Origin: Pseudomonas sp. Leaf48
GTDB lineage: Bacteria > Pseudomonadota > Gammaproteobacteria > Pseudomonadales > Pseudomonadaceae
DNA: 64,000 nucleotides
Direction of reading: 5' to 3'
Assembly (NCBI RefSeq): GCF_001421885.1
Contig: NZ_LMLH01000013.1
Coordinates: forward strand, 1 to 64,000
Shown here: piece by piece, positions 20,148 through 28,696 of the stretch
Position numbering within the stretch: the stretch's first letter is position 1
Layout of the letters: each line of letters begins with the position of its first letter
Position numbers and translations under genes: made by a program
Notes under the pieces: generated by a model
What the model was told of the DNA's origin: nothing
Databases searched by the model: none
What the model saw: only the letters and a program-made list of their open reading frames with translations

Positions 20148-20966
20148 TCAGGCGCGCCAACGCCAGCGGGCCAGGGCCTTCATGACTTTCATCCAGAGTT
20201 TGCGAGTGACCACCACGATGGAGTTTCCAGGAGGGGATTGAACAGCGTCGGCCAACGTTATCTCAGCGGCCGGATCCAGGCAACCGGGAATTAGTTTGCG
20301 CAGATCGTCGATCACCATCGACGGCGACTCTTCGGCGATTGGCCGGCCATGGTTGTAGCCATAGCTCAAACCCACGCACTTGACCCCCGCTGCTTTCGCC
20401 GCCAGCACATCGCTGCGCGAATCGCCGACGAACAAGGATTGCGAGGCCGGAATGTTGGCCATTTTCATCACGAAAAACAGCGCGGCCGGGTCCGGTTTTT
20501 TCTGTGGCAAAGTGTCGCCACCGATGATCCAGCGGAAATACCGGCCGATCTTCATCTGATCCAGCAGCGGCGCGACGAAACGCTCCGGCTTGTTGGTGAT
20601 CAGCGCCATCTCGACACCCTGCTTTTTTAGCCACCTGAGGGTTTCGCGCACGCCGGGATAGATCACGGTCAACTCATGGCTCGCGCCATAGGCCTGCATG
20701 AACAATTCCAGCGCTTTTTCCGCTTCATGGTTATCGACCGCCGAATGATCGATGCCGCCTGCCAGCGCACGGCGCACCAGCACTGGCGCGCCATTGCCGA
20801 CCCATTCGCGCACGGCTTCGATGCCGGCCGGCTGGCGGCCAAGTTTGAGCAGCATGTTATCCACAGCCGCCGCCAGGTCCGGGACCGAATCGATCAACGT
20901 GCCATCCAGATCGAACATCACCAACCGCGGTAGTTGCCCCGGGAACAGCTGCTCAAAACCACTCAT
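20148..20966 (-). CDS. gph: Phosphoglycolate phosphatase with Trp-rich C-terminal tail
   Basis: HAD-family enzyme (272 residues) that removes phosphate from 2-phosphoglycolate. Motif I is [11 protein letters not shown], motif II ALITNKP, motif [19 protein letters not shown]. Compared with the roughly 252-residue E. coli protein it has a C-terminal tail ending [17 protein letters not shown]. The last seven residues are identical to those of the trpGDC leader peptide, so the tail probably doubles as the trpE attenuation leader. An internal ATG at 20192 could yield a free 14-residue leader. The start overlaps the rpe stop by 4 bases. Confidence 0.95.
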   Translation of the reverse strand: MSGFEQLFPGQLPRLVMFDLDGTLIDSVPDLAAAVDNMLLKLGRQPAGIEAVREWVGNGAPVLVRRALAGGIDHSAVDNHEAEKALELFMQAYGASHELTVIYPGVRETLRWLKKQGVEMALITNKPERFVAPLLDQMKIGRYFRWIIGGDTLPQKKPDPAALFFVMKMANIPASQSLFVGDSRSDVLAAKAAGVKCVGLSYGYNHGRPIAEESPSMVIDDLRKLIPGCLDPAAEITLADAVQSPPGNSIVVVTRKLWMKVMKALARWRWRA

Positions 20967-21637
20967 GGGCGAGCCAGCGCCAGTTCGGAACGCATTTTTT
21001 CGATGATTTCCTGATAGTTCGGCGCATTGAAGATCGCCGAACCGGCGACGAACGTGTCGGCACCGGCCGCGGCGATTTCACGAATGTTGTTCACGTTCAC
21101 GCCGCCGTCGATTTCCAGGCGGATGTCACGGCCCGAGGCATCGATCAGCGCCCGCGCTTCACGCAGCTTGTCGAGGGTGCCCGGGATGAACTTCTGCCCG
21201 CCGAAGCCAGGGTTGACGCTCATCAGCAGGATCATGTCGACCTTGTCCATCACGTACTTGAGCACGTCCAGCGGGGTCGCCGGGTTGAACACCAGGCCCG
21301 ACTTGCAGCCACCTTCGCGGATCAGTTGCAGGGAACGATCAACGTGCTGCGTGGCTTCCGGGTGGAAGGTAATGTAGGTCGCGCCGGCCTCGATGAAATC
21401 GCCGACGATGCGGTCCACCGGGCTGACCATCAGGTGCGCGTCGATCGGCGCGGTCACGCCGTACTTGCGCAGCGCCGAACAGACCATCGGGCCGATGGTC
21501 AGGTTTGGCACGTAATGGTTGTCCATGACATCGAAATGCACGAAGTCGGCGCCGGCGGCCAGGACGTTATCCACTTCTTCACCCAGGCGGGCGAAGTCGG
21601 CGGAGAGAATCGACGGAGCAATTACGAAGGGCTGCAT
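20963..21637 (-). CDS. rpe: Ribulose-phosphate 3-epimerase
   Basis: Interconverts ribulose-5-phosphate and xylulose-5-phosphate in the pentose phosphate pathway. TIM-barrel protein of 224 residues with [25 protein letters not shown] (metal-binding His/Asp), HLMVSPVDR and [12 protein letters not shown]. The ATG at 21637 is the family start. First gene of rpe-gph-trpE, linking carbon metabolism and tryptophan synthesis on one transcript. Confidence 0.97.
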   Translation of the reverse strand: MQPFVIAPSILSADFARLGEEVDNVLAAGADFVHFDVMDNHYVPNLTIGPMVCSALRKYGVTAPIDAHLMVSPVDRIVGDFIEAGATYITFHPEATQHVDRSLQLIREGGCKSGLVFNPATPLDVLKYVMDKVDMILLMSVNPGFGGQKFIPGTLDKLREARALIDASGRDIRLEIDGGVNVNNIREIAAAGADTFVAGSAIFNAPNYQEIIEKMRSELALARP

Positions 21638-21752
21638 GACGCACCTTTTCTGAGCAGAATCACGATGGCGCGCATTGTATACCTCATGCTTTGACGCGCG
21701 CACCGTGACTGCGATGATTGACCTTTGCCATCAGCCATCAACGGTAAAGGCT

Positions 21753-22901
21753 CTAGTACGCCGCGCGATAGATTTTCTCGATATCGACGGCACTCAGTTT
21801 ACGCGGGTTGTTGCGCATCAAGCGCTCGATCCCCGCGGCTTCTACCGCCATGGTCGGGATCGCGTCTTCGGGCACCCCGAAACTGCGCAGGCCCTGAGGA
21901 ATTTCCACCGCTGCGCACAACTCGGTCATGGCTTGCACGGCTTTATCAGCCGCCTCGCCGGCACTCAGGTGAGCGGTTTTCACCCCCATGGCTTCAGCGA
22001 TATCCTGCATGCGCTCGACACAGGCCATCTTGTTCCAGGTCATGACATAGGGCAGCAGCAGCGCGTTGCTGACGCCATGGGCAATATTGAACCGCCCACC
22101 CAGCGGATACGCCAGCGCATGCACCGCACCAACCCCGGCATTACCGAACGCCATGCCGGCCATCAGGCTGGCGGTGGCCATGTCTTCCCGGGCTTGCAGG
22201 TTCGACGGATTGGCATAAGCCTTGGGTAATGCCCTGGCGATGAGCTTGATGGCGCCGATGGCCAGGGCGTCGGTAATCGGCGAGGCATTGACCGACAGGT
22301 AGGACTCGATGGCGTGGACCAATGCGTCAACACCGCTGGCGGCCGTCACACTGCGCGGACAAGTCATGGTCATTTGCGGACTGACCAGCGCCACGTCGGG
22401 CAACAGGTAGTCGCTGACAATCCCCCGCTTCAACTGCGCGACCTTGTCGGAAAGAATCGCGACGTTAGTCACTTCCGAGCCGGTGCCGGCGGTGGTCGGA
22501 ATGGCGATCAGTGGCGGCCCCTTGCGTGGCACCTGGTCGACGCCGAACAGGTCCTCCAGAGCACCGTGGTAACCGGCATAGGCCGCAACGCTCTTGGCAA
22601 TGTCGATGGCGCTGCCGCCACCCAGACCGATCAACCCGTCATGCCCACCGTCGCGGTAGACCTGCATGCAGTCCTCGACGATGGCGATTTCCGGATCGGG
22701 CAGCACCCGGTCGAAAATTTCGTAGGAGCGTTCGCCCAACTGCGCCAAGGCCAGTTCGACCGTGCCGGATTTGACAAGGGCGGCATCGGTGACGATCAGC
22801 GGGTTGTCGATGTCCAGACGCGTCAACTCTGCGGCCAGCTGCTCGATGGCGCCTGCCCCGGTGATCAGTTTGTGAGCGATTTTGAAAGAGGAAAGACTCA
22901 T
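21753..22901 (-). CDS. Iron-containing alcohol dehydrogenase
   Basis: Group III metal-dependent dehydrogenase of 382 residues: GLGGGSAIDIAKS binds the nucleotide near residue 95, PTTAGTGSEVT follows, and the metal ligands are found in GVDALVHAIE (Asp, His) and in GAVHALAYPLGGRFNIAHG (two His). It resembles the YiaY/AdhB class acting on primary alcohols or aldehydes. It stands alone between rpe and the ABC operon, with a REP doublet on the far side. Substrate unknown. Confidence 0.9.
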   Translation of the reverse strand: MSLSSFKIAHKLITGAGAIEQLAAELTRLDIDNPLIVTDAALVKSGTVELALAQLGERSYEIFDRVLPDPEIAIVEDCMQVYRDGGHDGLIGLGGGSAIDIAKSVAAYAGYHGALEDLFGVDQVPRKGPPLIAIPTTAGTGSEVTNVAILSDKVAQLKRGIVSDYLLPDVALVSPQMTMTCPRSVTAASGVDALVHAIESYLSVNASPITDALAIGAIKLIARALPKAYANPSNLQAREDMATASLMAGMAFGNAGVGAVHALAYPLGGRFNIAHGVSNALLLPYVMTWNKMACVERMQDIAEAMGVKTAHLSAGEAADKAVQAMTELCAAVEIPQGLRSFGVPEDAIPTMAVEAAGIERLMRNNPRKLSAVDIEKIYRAAY

Positions 22902-23013
22902 GTGCGCAGCCTCTTACAGGAGTGGGAGCTGGGCACAATAGTAGCTGGGGATTGGGAGTTGTCTGCTATTCAGGTCATGAATGACCGTGCCCCCTGGATA
23001 CCACAAAACATAA

Positions 23014-23115
23014 CTGTAGGAGCGAGCAGGCTCGCGATGGTCGTAAACGATAACGCGGGAAGTCTGCTTCCCCGTGGTGTTCTTGAGTCCATCGCGAGCA
23101 GGCTCACTCCTACAG
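23014..23115. repeat. REP doublet, variant class
   Basis: CTGTAGGAGCGAGCAGGCTC is mirrored about 60 bases later by an imperfect copy ending CACTCCTACAG. It lies between the last permease gene and the alcohol dehydrogenase promoter region. Confidence 0.85.
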
Positions 23116-23132
23116 GTGATCGGTGTGCGGTT

Positions 23133-23957
23133 TCAGACCTGGGCGGTACGCAGTTTCTCGCTGCGCCCGCGCAACCACTCCAGGGTCAGCAGCAGGATCA
23201 CCGAGAAGGCAATCAACAGGGTTGCCGCTGCTGCAATGGTCGGGCTGAGGTTTTCGCGGATGCCGCTGAACATCTGCCGTGGCAGCGTCGCTTGCTCGGG
23301 ACCGGCGAGGAACAGCGTCACCACCACCTCATCGAACGACGTCGCAAAGGCGAATAACGCACCCGAGATCACGCCCGGCGCAATCAGTGGCAAGGTCACC
23401 CGACGAAACGCGGTCAGCGGCGAAGCACCGAGGCTCGCAGCGGCGCGCACCAGGTTCTGGTTGAACCCCTGCAAGGTCGCCGACACCGTGATGATCACAA
23501 ACGGCACGCCCAGCACCGCATGCACCACGATCAGCGAAAAGAAGCTGTTACCCAGCCCCAGCGGTGCGAAGAACAGATAGCTGGCCACACCGATGATCAC
23601 CACGGGAACCACCATCGGCGAAATCACCAACGCCATCACCAGCGCCTTGCCGGGGAATCCGCCCCGGGTCAAGCCGATGGCCGCCAAGGTGCCAAAGATC
23701 ATGGCCAGCACCGTCGCCGCCGGGGCGACGATGATGCTGTTCTTCAATGCGCGCATCCATTCCGCCGAGGCGAAGAAGTCGTGGTACCACTGCAGCGAGA
23801 AACCTTGCAGCGGATACACCAGGAAACTGCCGGAATTGAACGACAGCGGAATGATCACCAGCACCGGCAGAATCAGGAACAACAGAATCAGGCCGCAGAG
23901 AATCCGCAAACTGTAGAACCACGCCCGTTCGATGGGCGACATATAAGGACTCAGCAT
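23133..23957 (-). CDS. agtD: ABC transporter permease (PotC-like; AgtD-like)
   Basis: Inner-membrane permease of 274 residues with about six helices and the EAA-type loop RAAASLGASPLTAFRRVTLPL that contacts the ATPase. It has the polyamine/opine/phosphonate family layout (PotC). Last of four importer genes. By gene order (ATPase, binding protein, two permeases, next to a two-component pair) it corresponds to agtABCD of P. aeruginosa (PA0603-PA0606, recalled), reported to import 4-aminobutyrate and 5-aminovalerate. Orthology is inferred from context, not tested. Confidence 0.85.
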   Translation of the reverse strand: MLSPYMSPIERAWFYSLRILCGLILLFLILPVLVIIPLSFNSGSFLVYPLQGFSLQWYHDFFASAEWMRALKNSIIVAPAATVLAMIFGTLAAIGLTRGGFPGKALVMALVISPMVVPVVIIGVASYLFFAPLGLGNSFFSLIVVHAVLGVPFVIITVSATLQGFNQNLVRAAASLGASPLTAFRRVTLPLIAPGVISGALFAFATSFDEVVVTLFLAGPEQATLPRQMFSGIRENLSPTIAAAATLLIAFSVILLLTLEWLRGRSEKLRTAQV

Positions 23958-23969
23958 TTCGTTTCCCCC

Positions 23970-25217
23970 TTAGCTCAGGCGCAGGCGACTGGCGCCCACC
24001 AGCCAGCTGTAAATCAGATAAAGCACGACGGTCGCCAGTAGCAGTAGCCCGCCGAGTGCGGTCGCCATGCCCCAGTTGATGCTGGTGTTGGTGTAGAAGG
24101 CGACGAAGTAACTGACCATTTGATCGTTCGGGCTGCCCAGCAACGCCGGGGTGATGTAGTAGCCGATGGCGAGGATGAACACCAACAGGCAACCGGCGCC
24201 GACACCGGCATAGGTCTGCGGGAAGTACACCCGCCAGAAGCTGGCGAACGGATGGCAGCCCAGGGAAATTGCGGCGCGCATGTAGGTCGGCGAGATGCCT
24301 TTCATCACGCTGTAGATCGGCAGGATCATGAACGGCAGCAGAATATGTACCATCGAGATGTAGACACCCACACGGTTGAATACCAACTCGATCGGTTTGT
24401 CGATGATGCCCATGGCCATCAGGCCGCTGTTGATCAGGCCACCCGATTGCAGCAATACAATCCAGGCTGCGACCCGTACCAGAATCGACGTCCAGAACGG
24501 CAACAGCACCAGAATCATCAGCAGGTTGCTTTGCCGCGATGGCAGGTTGGCCAGCAGGTAAGCCAGGGGATACGCCAGCACCAGGCAGATTACGGTGATG
24601 ACCAGACCCATCCAGAACGTGCGGGCAAAAATGTCGAGGTAGATCGCCTGGTCCGGGGTGGCCGGGGCGATTTCGCCGAGGTCGTCGATGCGATGATCGA
24701 CGGCAGCCAGCAGGTAATACGGGGTGATGCTGCTGGTGTTGCGGCGCACCGCTTGCCAGTACGCCGGATCGCCCCAGCGCTCGTCGAGACCTTCCAGCGC
24801 TTCCTTATAGGAGGCCGGTTCAGTGGCCAGCGGCAAGGCGCGGGCGGTTTTGGTCAGCAGGCTGCGGTAGCCGGCCAGTTCCATGTTCAGGCGTTTGGAC
24901 AAGTCGCCCAGGGTTTGATTCTTGCGGGCTTCGGCGAGGTCTTCGGCGGCCGCTTTGTAAACCGGTTCAGCGGGCAGCCCGCGACCGTCCCAACTGGCGA
25001 TGGCCGTCACGGTGCGCGGCATGCCGCCGACCACTTCCGGGTTGCCCACGCTTTTATAGAGCAGCGCCGCTATCGGCACCAGGAACACCAGCAACAGGAA
25101 CAGCACCAATGGCGCGATCAAGGCCTGGGCCTTCCAGCGGTTGACCCGCTCGGCGTGCTTGAGCCGCTGCTTCAAGGTGGGGTCAGTGCCCGCGTTCGCG
25201 GGAACGGCGATAGCCAT
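23970..25217 (-). CDS. agtC: ABC transporter permease (PotB-like; AgtC-like)
   Basis: Permease of 415 residues, longer than E. coli PotB because of a roughly 130-residue periplasmic insert between the first helix (LIAPLVLFLLLVFLVPIAAL) and the second. The EAA loop is MRAAISLGCHPFASFWRVYFP. It has about six helices. The start at the ATG at 25217 has CGGAG upstream. It is separated from the binding-protein gene by 238 bases containing a long inverted repeat, and 12 bases from the second permease. Confidence 0.86.
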   Translation of the reverse strand: MAIAVPANAGTDPTLKQRLKHAERVNRWKAQALIAPLVLFLLLVFLVPIAALLYKSVGNPEVVGGMPRTVTAIASWDGRGLPAEPVYKAAAEDLAEARKNQTLGDLSKRLNMELAGYRSLLTKTARALPLATEPASYKEALEGLDERWGDPAYWQAVRRNTSSITPYYLLAAVDHRIDDLGEIAPATPDQAIYLDIFARTFWMGLVITVICLVLAYPLAYLLANLPSRQSNLLMILVLLPFWTSILVRVAAWIVLLQSGGLINSGLMAMGIIDKPIELVFNRVGVYISMVHILLPFMILPIYSVMKGISPTYMRAAISLGCHPFASFWRVYFPQTYAGVGAGCLLVFILAIGYYITPALLGSPNDQMVSYFVAFYTNTSINWGMATALGGLLLLATVVLYLIYSWLVGASRLRLS

Positions 25218-25264
25218 GGCGTACTCCGGAAATCTTTGATCAATCAATAATGAGGGAGAGAACT

Positions 25265-25421
25265 TGTGGCGAGGGGGCTTGCCGGAATGCCGCATCACCC
25301 CGTCCGGCGGCCGTCTTGAAACCATCGCACTCGGTGTATCTGATACACCGTGATTTCAGGTATTGGGACCGCTTCGCGGCCCAACGGGGTGATGCGGCAT
25401 TTCGACAAGCCCCTCGCCACA
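25265..25421. repeat. 157-base imperfect inverted repeat (MITE/REPIN-like) inside the agt-like operon
   Basis: The left arm, from TGTGGCGAGG through GCCGCATCACCCCGT, is mirrored at the right end (ACGGGGTGATGCGGC to CCTCGCCACA) with only a few mismatches over about 38 bases. A perfect palindrome CGGTGTATC-T-GATACACCG lies at 25332-25350 in the centre. No open reading frame or obvious target duplication is seen. Confidence 0.85.
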
Positions 25422-25455
25422 GAGGTCCGCGCTCACAGGAGCGCGAGCCCTCAAG

Positions 25456-26499
25456 TTACTTAGCGGCCCAGGAATTGAAGCGCTGTTCCAGTTGCTCGCC
25501 GTTGTCAGCCCAGAAGCTGACGTCGATCTGCACCTGGTTGGCGATGTTTTCCGGGGTGGTCGGCATGTCCTTCAGGATATCCTTGGACAGCAGCGGTACC
25601 GCCTGGATGTTGGCCGGGCCGTAGGCGATGTTTTCCGAATAGGTCTTCTGCTGCTGTGGCTGTACCGAGAAGGCGATGAATTTCTTCGCCGCTTCCGCCC
25701 GCGCCTTGTCCAGACCTTTTGGAATAGCCCATGCGTCGAAGTCGTAGATGCCGCCGTTCCAAACGACCTTCAGGTTGCTTTCTTTCTGCACTGCGGCGAT
25801 CCGGCCGTTGTAGGCCGAGCTCATGACCACGTCACCGGAAGCGAGGTATTGCGGCGGCTGTGCACCGGCTTCCCACCACTGGATACTTGGCTTGAGTTCA
25901 TCGAGCTTCTTGAACGCGCGATCCTGACCATCCTTGCTGGCCAGCACTTTGTAGACGTCTTTGGGCGCAACGCCGTCGGCCATCAGAGCGAATTCCAGGG
26001 TGTACTTGGCGCCCTTGCGCAGGCCGCGCTTGCCCGGGAACTGCTTGGTGTCCCAGAAATCCACCCAACTGGTCGGAGCGGTTTTCAGCTTGTCAGCGTT
26101 ATAGGCCAACACCGTCGACCACACGAAGAAACCCACGCCGCAAGGCTGGATGGCGCCTTTGACGTAGTCTTCGTTCTTGCCGAACAGCGCAGGATCCAGG
26201 GGCTCGAACATGTCTTCGTCGCAACCACGGGACAGCTCTGGCGACTCTACTTCCACCAGATCCCAGGAAACACTCTTGGTGTCGACCATGGCTTTGACCT
26301 TGGCCATTTCACCGTTGTACTCGCCGGCGACGATCTTGCCGTTACCTGCCGCTTCCCACGGTGCGTAGAAGGCCTTGACCTGCGCCGCCTTGTTCGCCCC
26401 GCCAAAGGACACCACGGTCAGGTCCGGGCCAGCCGCCATCGCGCCCGCTGCGCCCATCATGCCCAGTGCCAAAGCGGTGAATTTCAGGGATCTCAACAT
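25456..26499 (-). CDS. agtB: ABC transporter periplasmic substrate-binding protein (PotD-like; AgtB-like)
   Basis: Periplasmic binding protein of 347 residues: signal peptide (LKFTALALGMMGAAGAMAAG), then a PotD-type SBP_bac fold with DLTVVSFGGANKAAQ, WDLVEVESPELSRGC and MSSAYNGRIAAVQ. This family binds polyamines or small omega-amino acids. It lies between the ATPase gene and the permease genes and is followed by a large inverted repeat that could stabilise its mRNA segment, as the binding protein is needed in excess. The ligand is inferred from synteny with agtB. Confidence 0.87.
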   Translation of the reverse strand: MLRSLKFTALALGMMGAAGAMAAGPDLTVVSFGGANKAAQVKAFYAPWEAAGNGKIVAGEYNGEMAKVKAMVDTKSVSWDLVEVESPELSRGCDEDMFEPLDPALFGKNEDYVKGAIQPCGVGFFVWSTVLAYNADKLKTAPTSWVDFWDTKQFPGKRGLRKGAKYTLEFALMADGVAPKDVYKVLASKDGQDRAFKKLDELKPSIQWWEAGAQPPQYLASGDVVMSSAYNGRIAAVQKESNLKVVWNGGIYDFDAWAIPKGLDKARAEAAKKFIAFSVQPQQQKTYSENIAYGPANIQAVPLLSKDILKDMPTTPENIANQVQIDVSFWADNGEQLEQRFNSWAAK

Positions 26500-26549
26500 T
26501 TATTGTTCTCTCCACGTGCAGGGTTGGTGTTGTTGAAGCCGGGGGGCGA

Positions 26550-27674
26550 TCAATGCGCCTCTAGAAGCGGATCGAGCGCGCGAACGTGTTCGACCTGCCA
26601 GCCAAGCGGTACCACGTCACCGACCGCGAGCGTTGGATCGAGCTCGGCAATCGGTTGTTTCACGAAGAAATCGGTCTTGCCGCAGACTTCCAGGCGCACC
26701 CGGACGTGGTCGCCCAGATAGATGAATTCCGCCACCCTTCCCGAGAAGCGGTTGACGCACGACTCGCTGGAACCATTGAGGCTCACGCGTTCCGGGCGAA
26801 TCGACAAGGTGACAGGTTCGCCGGTCCGGCCGACGTTGACCGCCAGGGCTTCAACCTTTTCACCACGACCGAGTTCCACGATGCAGCGGTCGCCGGCCTG
26901 GCTATGCAAACGGCCATTGAGACGGTTGTTCTCGCCGATGAAGTTGGCCACGAAGGTGTTTTTCGGCTCCTCGTAGAGCGTGCGCGGCGGCGCGATCTGC
27001 TGGATCTCGCCTTGATGAAACACCGCCACACGGTCCGACATGGTCAGGGCTTCGCCCTGGTCGTGGGTCACGTAGACCACGGTCACACCGAGGCGCTGGT
27101 GCAGGTGCTTGATTTCCATCTGCATGTGTTCGCGCAATTGCTTGTCGAGGGCGCCGAGGGGTTCGTCCATCAATACCAGCTGGGGTTCGAACACCAGCGC
27201 CCGGGCCAGAGCCACACGCTGTTGCTGGCCGCCGGACAGTTGCGCCGGGTAGCGCTGGGCGAAGGCATCGAGCTGCACCATGCTCAGGACCCGCTTGACC
27301 CGGTCACTGACGTCACTCTTGTTCATGCCGCGCACGGTCAGGGGGAACGCCAGGTTCTCGGACACCGTCATGTGCGGGAACAACGCATAGTTCTGGAACA
27401 CCATGCCGATGTCGCGTTTATGCGGCGGTACGTTATTGATCGCGCGTCCTGCCAGGAGGATTTCACCGGCCGTCGGCGTTTCGAAACCGGCAAGCATCAT
27501 CAGGCTGGTGGTCTTGCCGGAGCCGGACGGCCCGAGCAAGGTGAGGAATTCGCCTTTGCGAATGTCCAGGTTGAGGTCTTTGACGATCAGGTTCTCGCCG
27601 TCGTAGCTTTTCTGCACTCCACGAAAGCTGACCAGAACATCATTGGCCCCTGCGCTTGAATCGACCTGGCTCAT
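26550..27674 (-). CDS. agtA: ABC transporter ATP-binding protein (PotA-like; AgtA-like)
   Basis: Cytoplasmic ATPase of 374 residues with Walker A GPSGSGKTT, signature LSGGQQQRVALARAL, Walker B LVLMDEPLGALD, the switch histidine in YVTHDQGEAL and a C-terminal TOBE domain, as in PotA. First gene of the importer operon. The ATG at 27674 is chosen over the longer frame to 27725 because the family begins near here. The promoter must lie in the 345 bases between it and the response-regulator gene, which otherwise hold only a REP doublet. Confidence 0.87.
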   Translation of the reverse strand: MSQVDSSAGANDVLVSFRGVQKSYDGENLIVKDLNLDIRKGEFLTLLGPSGSGKTTSLMMLAGFETPTAGEILLAGRAINNVPPHKRDIGMVFQNYALFPHMTVSENLAFPLTVRGMNKSDVSDRVKRVLSMVQLDAFAQRYPAQLSGGQQQRVALARALVFEPQLVLMDEPLGALDKQLREHMQMEIKHLHQRLGVTVVYVTHDQGEALTMSDRVAVFHQGEIQQIAPPRTLYEEPKNTFVANFIGENNRLNGRLHSQAGDRCIVELGRGEKVEALAVNVGRTGEPVTLSIRPERVSLNGSSESCVNRFSGRVAEFIYLGDHVRVRLEVCGKTDFFVKQPIAELDPTLAVGDVVPLGWQVEHVRALDPLLEAH

Positions 27675-27910
27675 ACCCACACCTTTGTTGTTGATGACTG
27701 CTGTGCGGTTAAGCCTAGTGGACACTGGGGACCACGCAAATCGGGGCGCAAGAGAGATTCGCCTCAGCCGGATGGAAGGCCGGGGGTAGGGATTGCCCTA
27801 CAAGGATGGCGCGTTTTGGCAAACGCAGGGACAAGTTGTCAGCTGCAAGCCACGAGCAACGGCAAAAGCGCAGTCAGGGCGTGTCGTAAATGGGTATGCC
27901 ATCCCCAGAA

Positions 27911-28000
27911 CTGTGGGAGCGGGCTTGCTCGCGAAGGCGCAGTGCCAGTCGACACATCTGCTGCTGACACTCCGCCTTCGCGAGCAAGCCCGCTCCCACA
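27911..28000. repeat. REP doublet
   Basis: CTGTGGGAGCGGGCTTGCTC and its mirror copy around a short spacer, between the agtA-like promoter region and the response-regulator stop. The rest of 27675-28019 shows no gene. Confidence 0.93.
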
Positions 28001-28019
28001 TGGGGGACAATGGTGTTCT

Positions 28020-28649
28020 TCAGAGCAGTTTGTGTTCCATGGCGTACTTCACCAAATCCGCAAGGGAGGTGATGTTGAGCTTCTGCATCAAGCGCGCTTT
28101 GTGGGTGCTGATGGTCTTGCTGCTCAACGCCAGCTGCTGGGCGATGTCGTTGACGTTGGCGCCCTGGGCCAGGCGCTCGAATACCGAAAACTCACGCTCC
28201 GAAAGCAAGGAATGCAACGGTCGCGAATCGGTCAGGCCGACCTCGAAAACCATGCGGTCAGCCAGGTCCGGGTCAATGTAGCGCCCACCGGCTGCGACTT
28301 TACGGATGGCCGTCAGCAACAGAGCGGGGTCGCTATCCTTGGTCGCATAACCGGCGGCCCCGACCTTCAACGCCCGTGCGGCCATTTGCGCTTCGTCGTG
28401 CATCGATAGCACCAGGATCGCCGGCGGGTTGTTGAGCGCACGAATCCGCGGAATCGCTTCCAGACCGTTTACGCCCGGCATGGAGATATCCAGCAGCACC
28501 ACTTCGCAGGGCACATGACGCAAGGTCTCGAGCAACTGCTCGCCATTGCTCGCCTCCCCCACCACCAGCAAGTCCTTGGCCAGGCCGATCAATTGCTTGA
28601 TGCCTTCACGGACAATGGTGTGGTCTTCGGCTACCAATACACGGATCAC
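28020..28649 (-). CDS. agtR: LuxR-family response regulator (AgtR-like)
   Basis: Protein of 209 residues: receiver domain with acidic pocket at AEDH (Glu8/Asp9), phosphoacceptor Asp54 in VVLLDISMPG, and ATKDSD near residue 105, then a C-terminal LuxR/FixJ helix-turn-helix (ANVNDIAQQLALSSKTISTH). The start is the GTG at 28649, with GGAG six bases upstream. It follows the sensor-kinase gene by 47 bases. Next to an agtABCD-like importer it corresponds by position to agtR of P. aeruginosa (PA0601, recalled), which activates agt genes and has also been described as responding to peptidoglycan fragments. Orthology is inferred. Confidence 0.85.
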   Translation of the reverse strand: MIRVLVAEDHTIVREGIKQLIGLAKDLLVVGEASNGEQLLETLRHVPCEVVLLDISMPGVNGLEAIPRIRALNNPPAILVLSMHDEAQMAARALKVGAAGYATKDSDPALLLTAIRKVAAGGRYIDPDLADRMVFEVGLTDSRPLHSLLSEREFSVFERLAQGANVNDIAQQLALSSKTISTHKARLMQKLNITSLADLVKYAMEHKLL

Positions 28650-28696
28650 TTGTTTCTCCTCGTTAATGCGTTGATGCCGAAGGCAGGGATCTTTTA

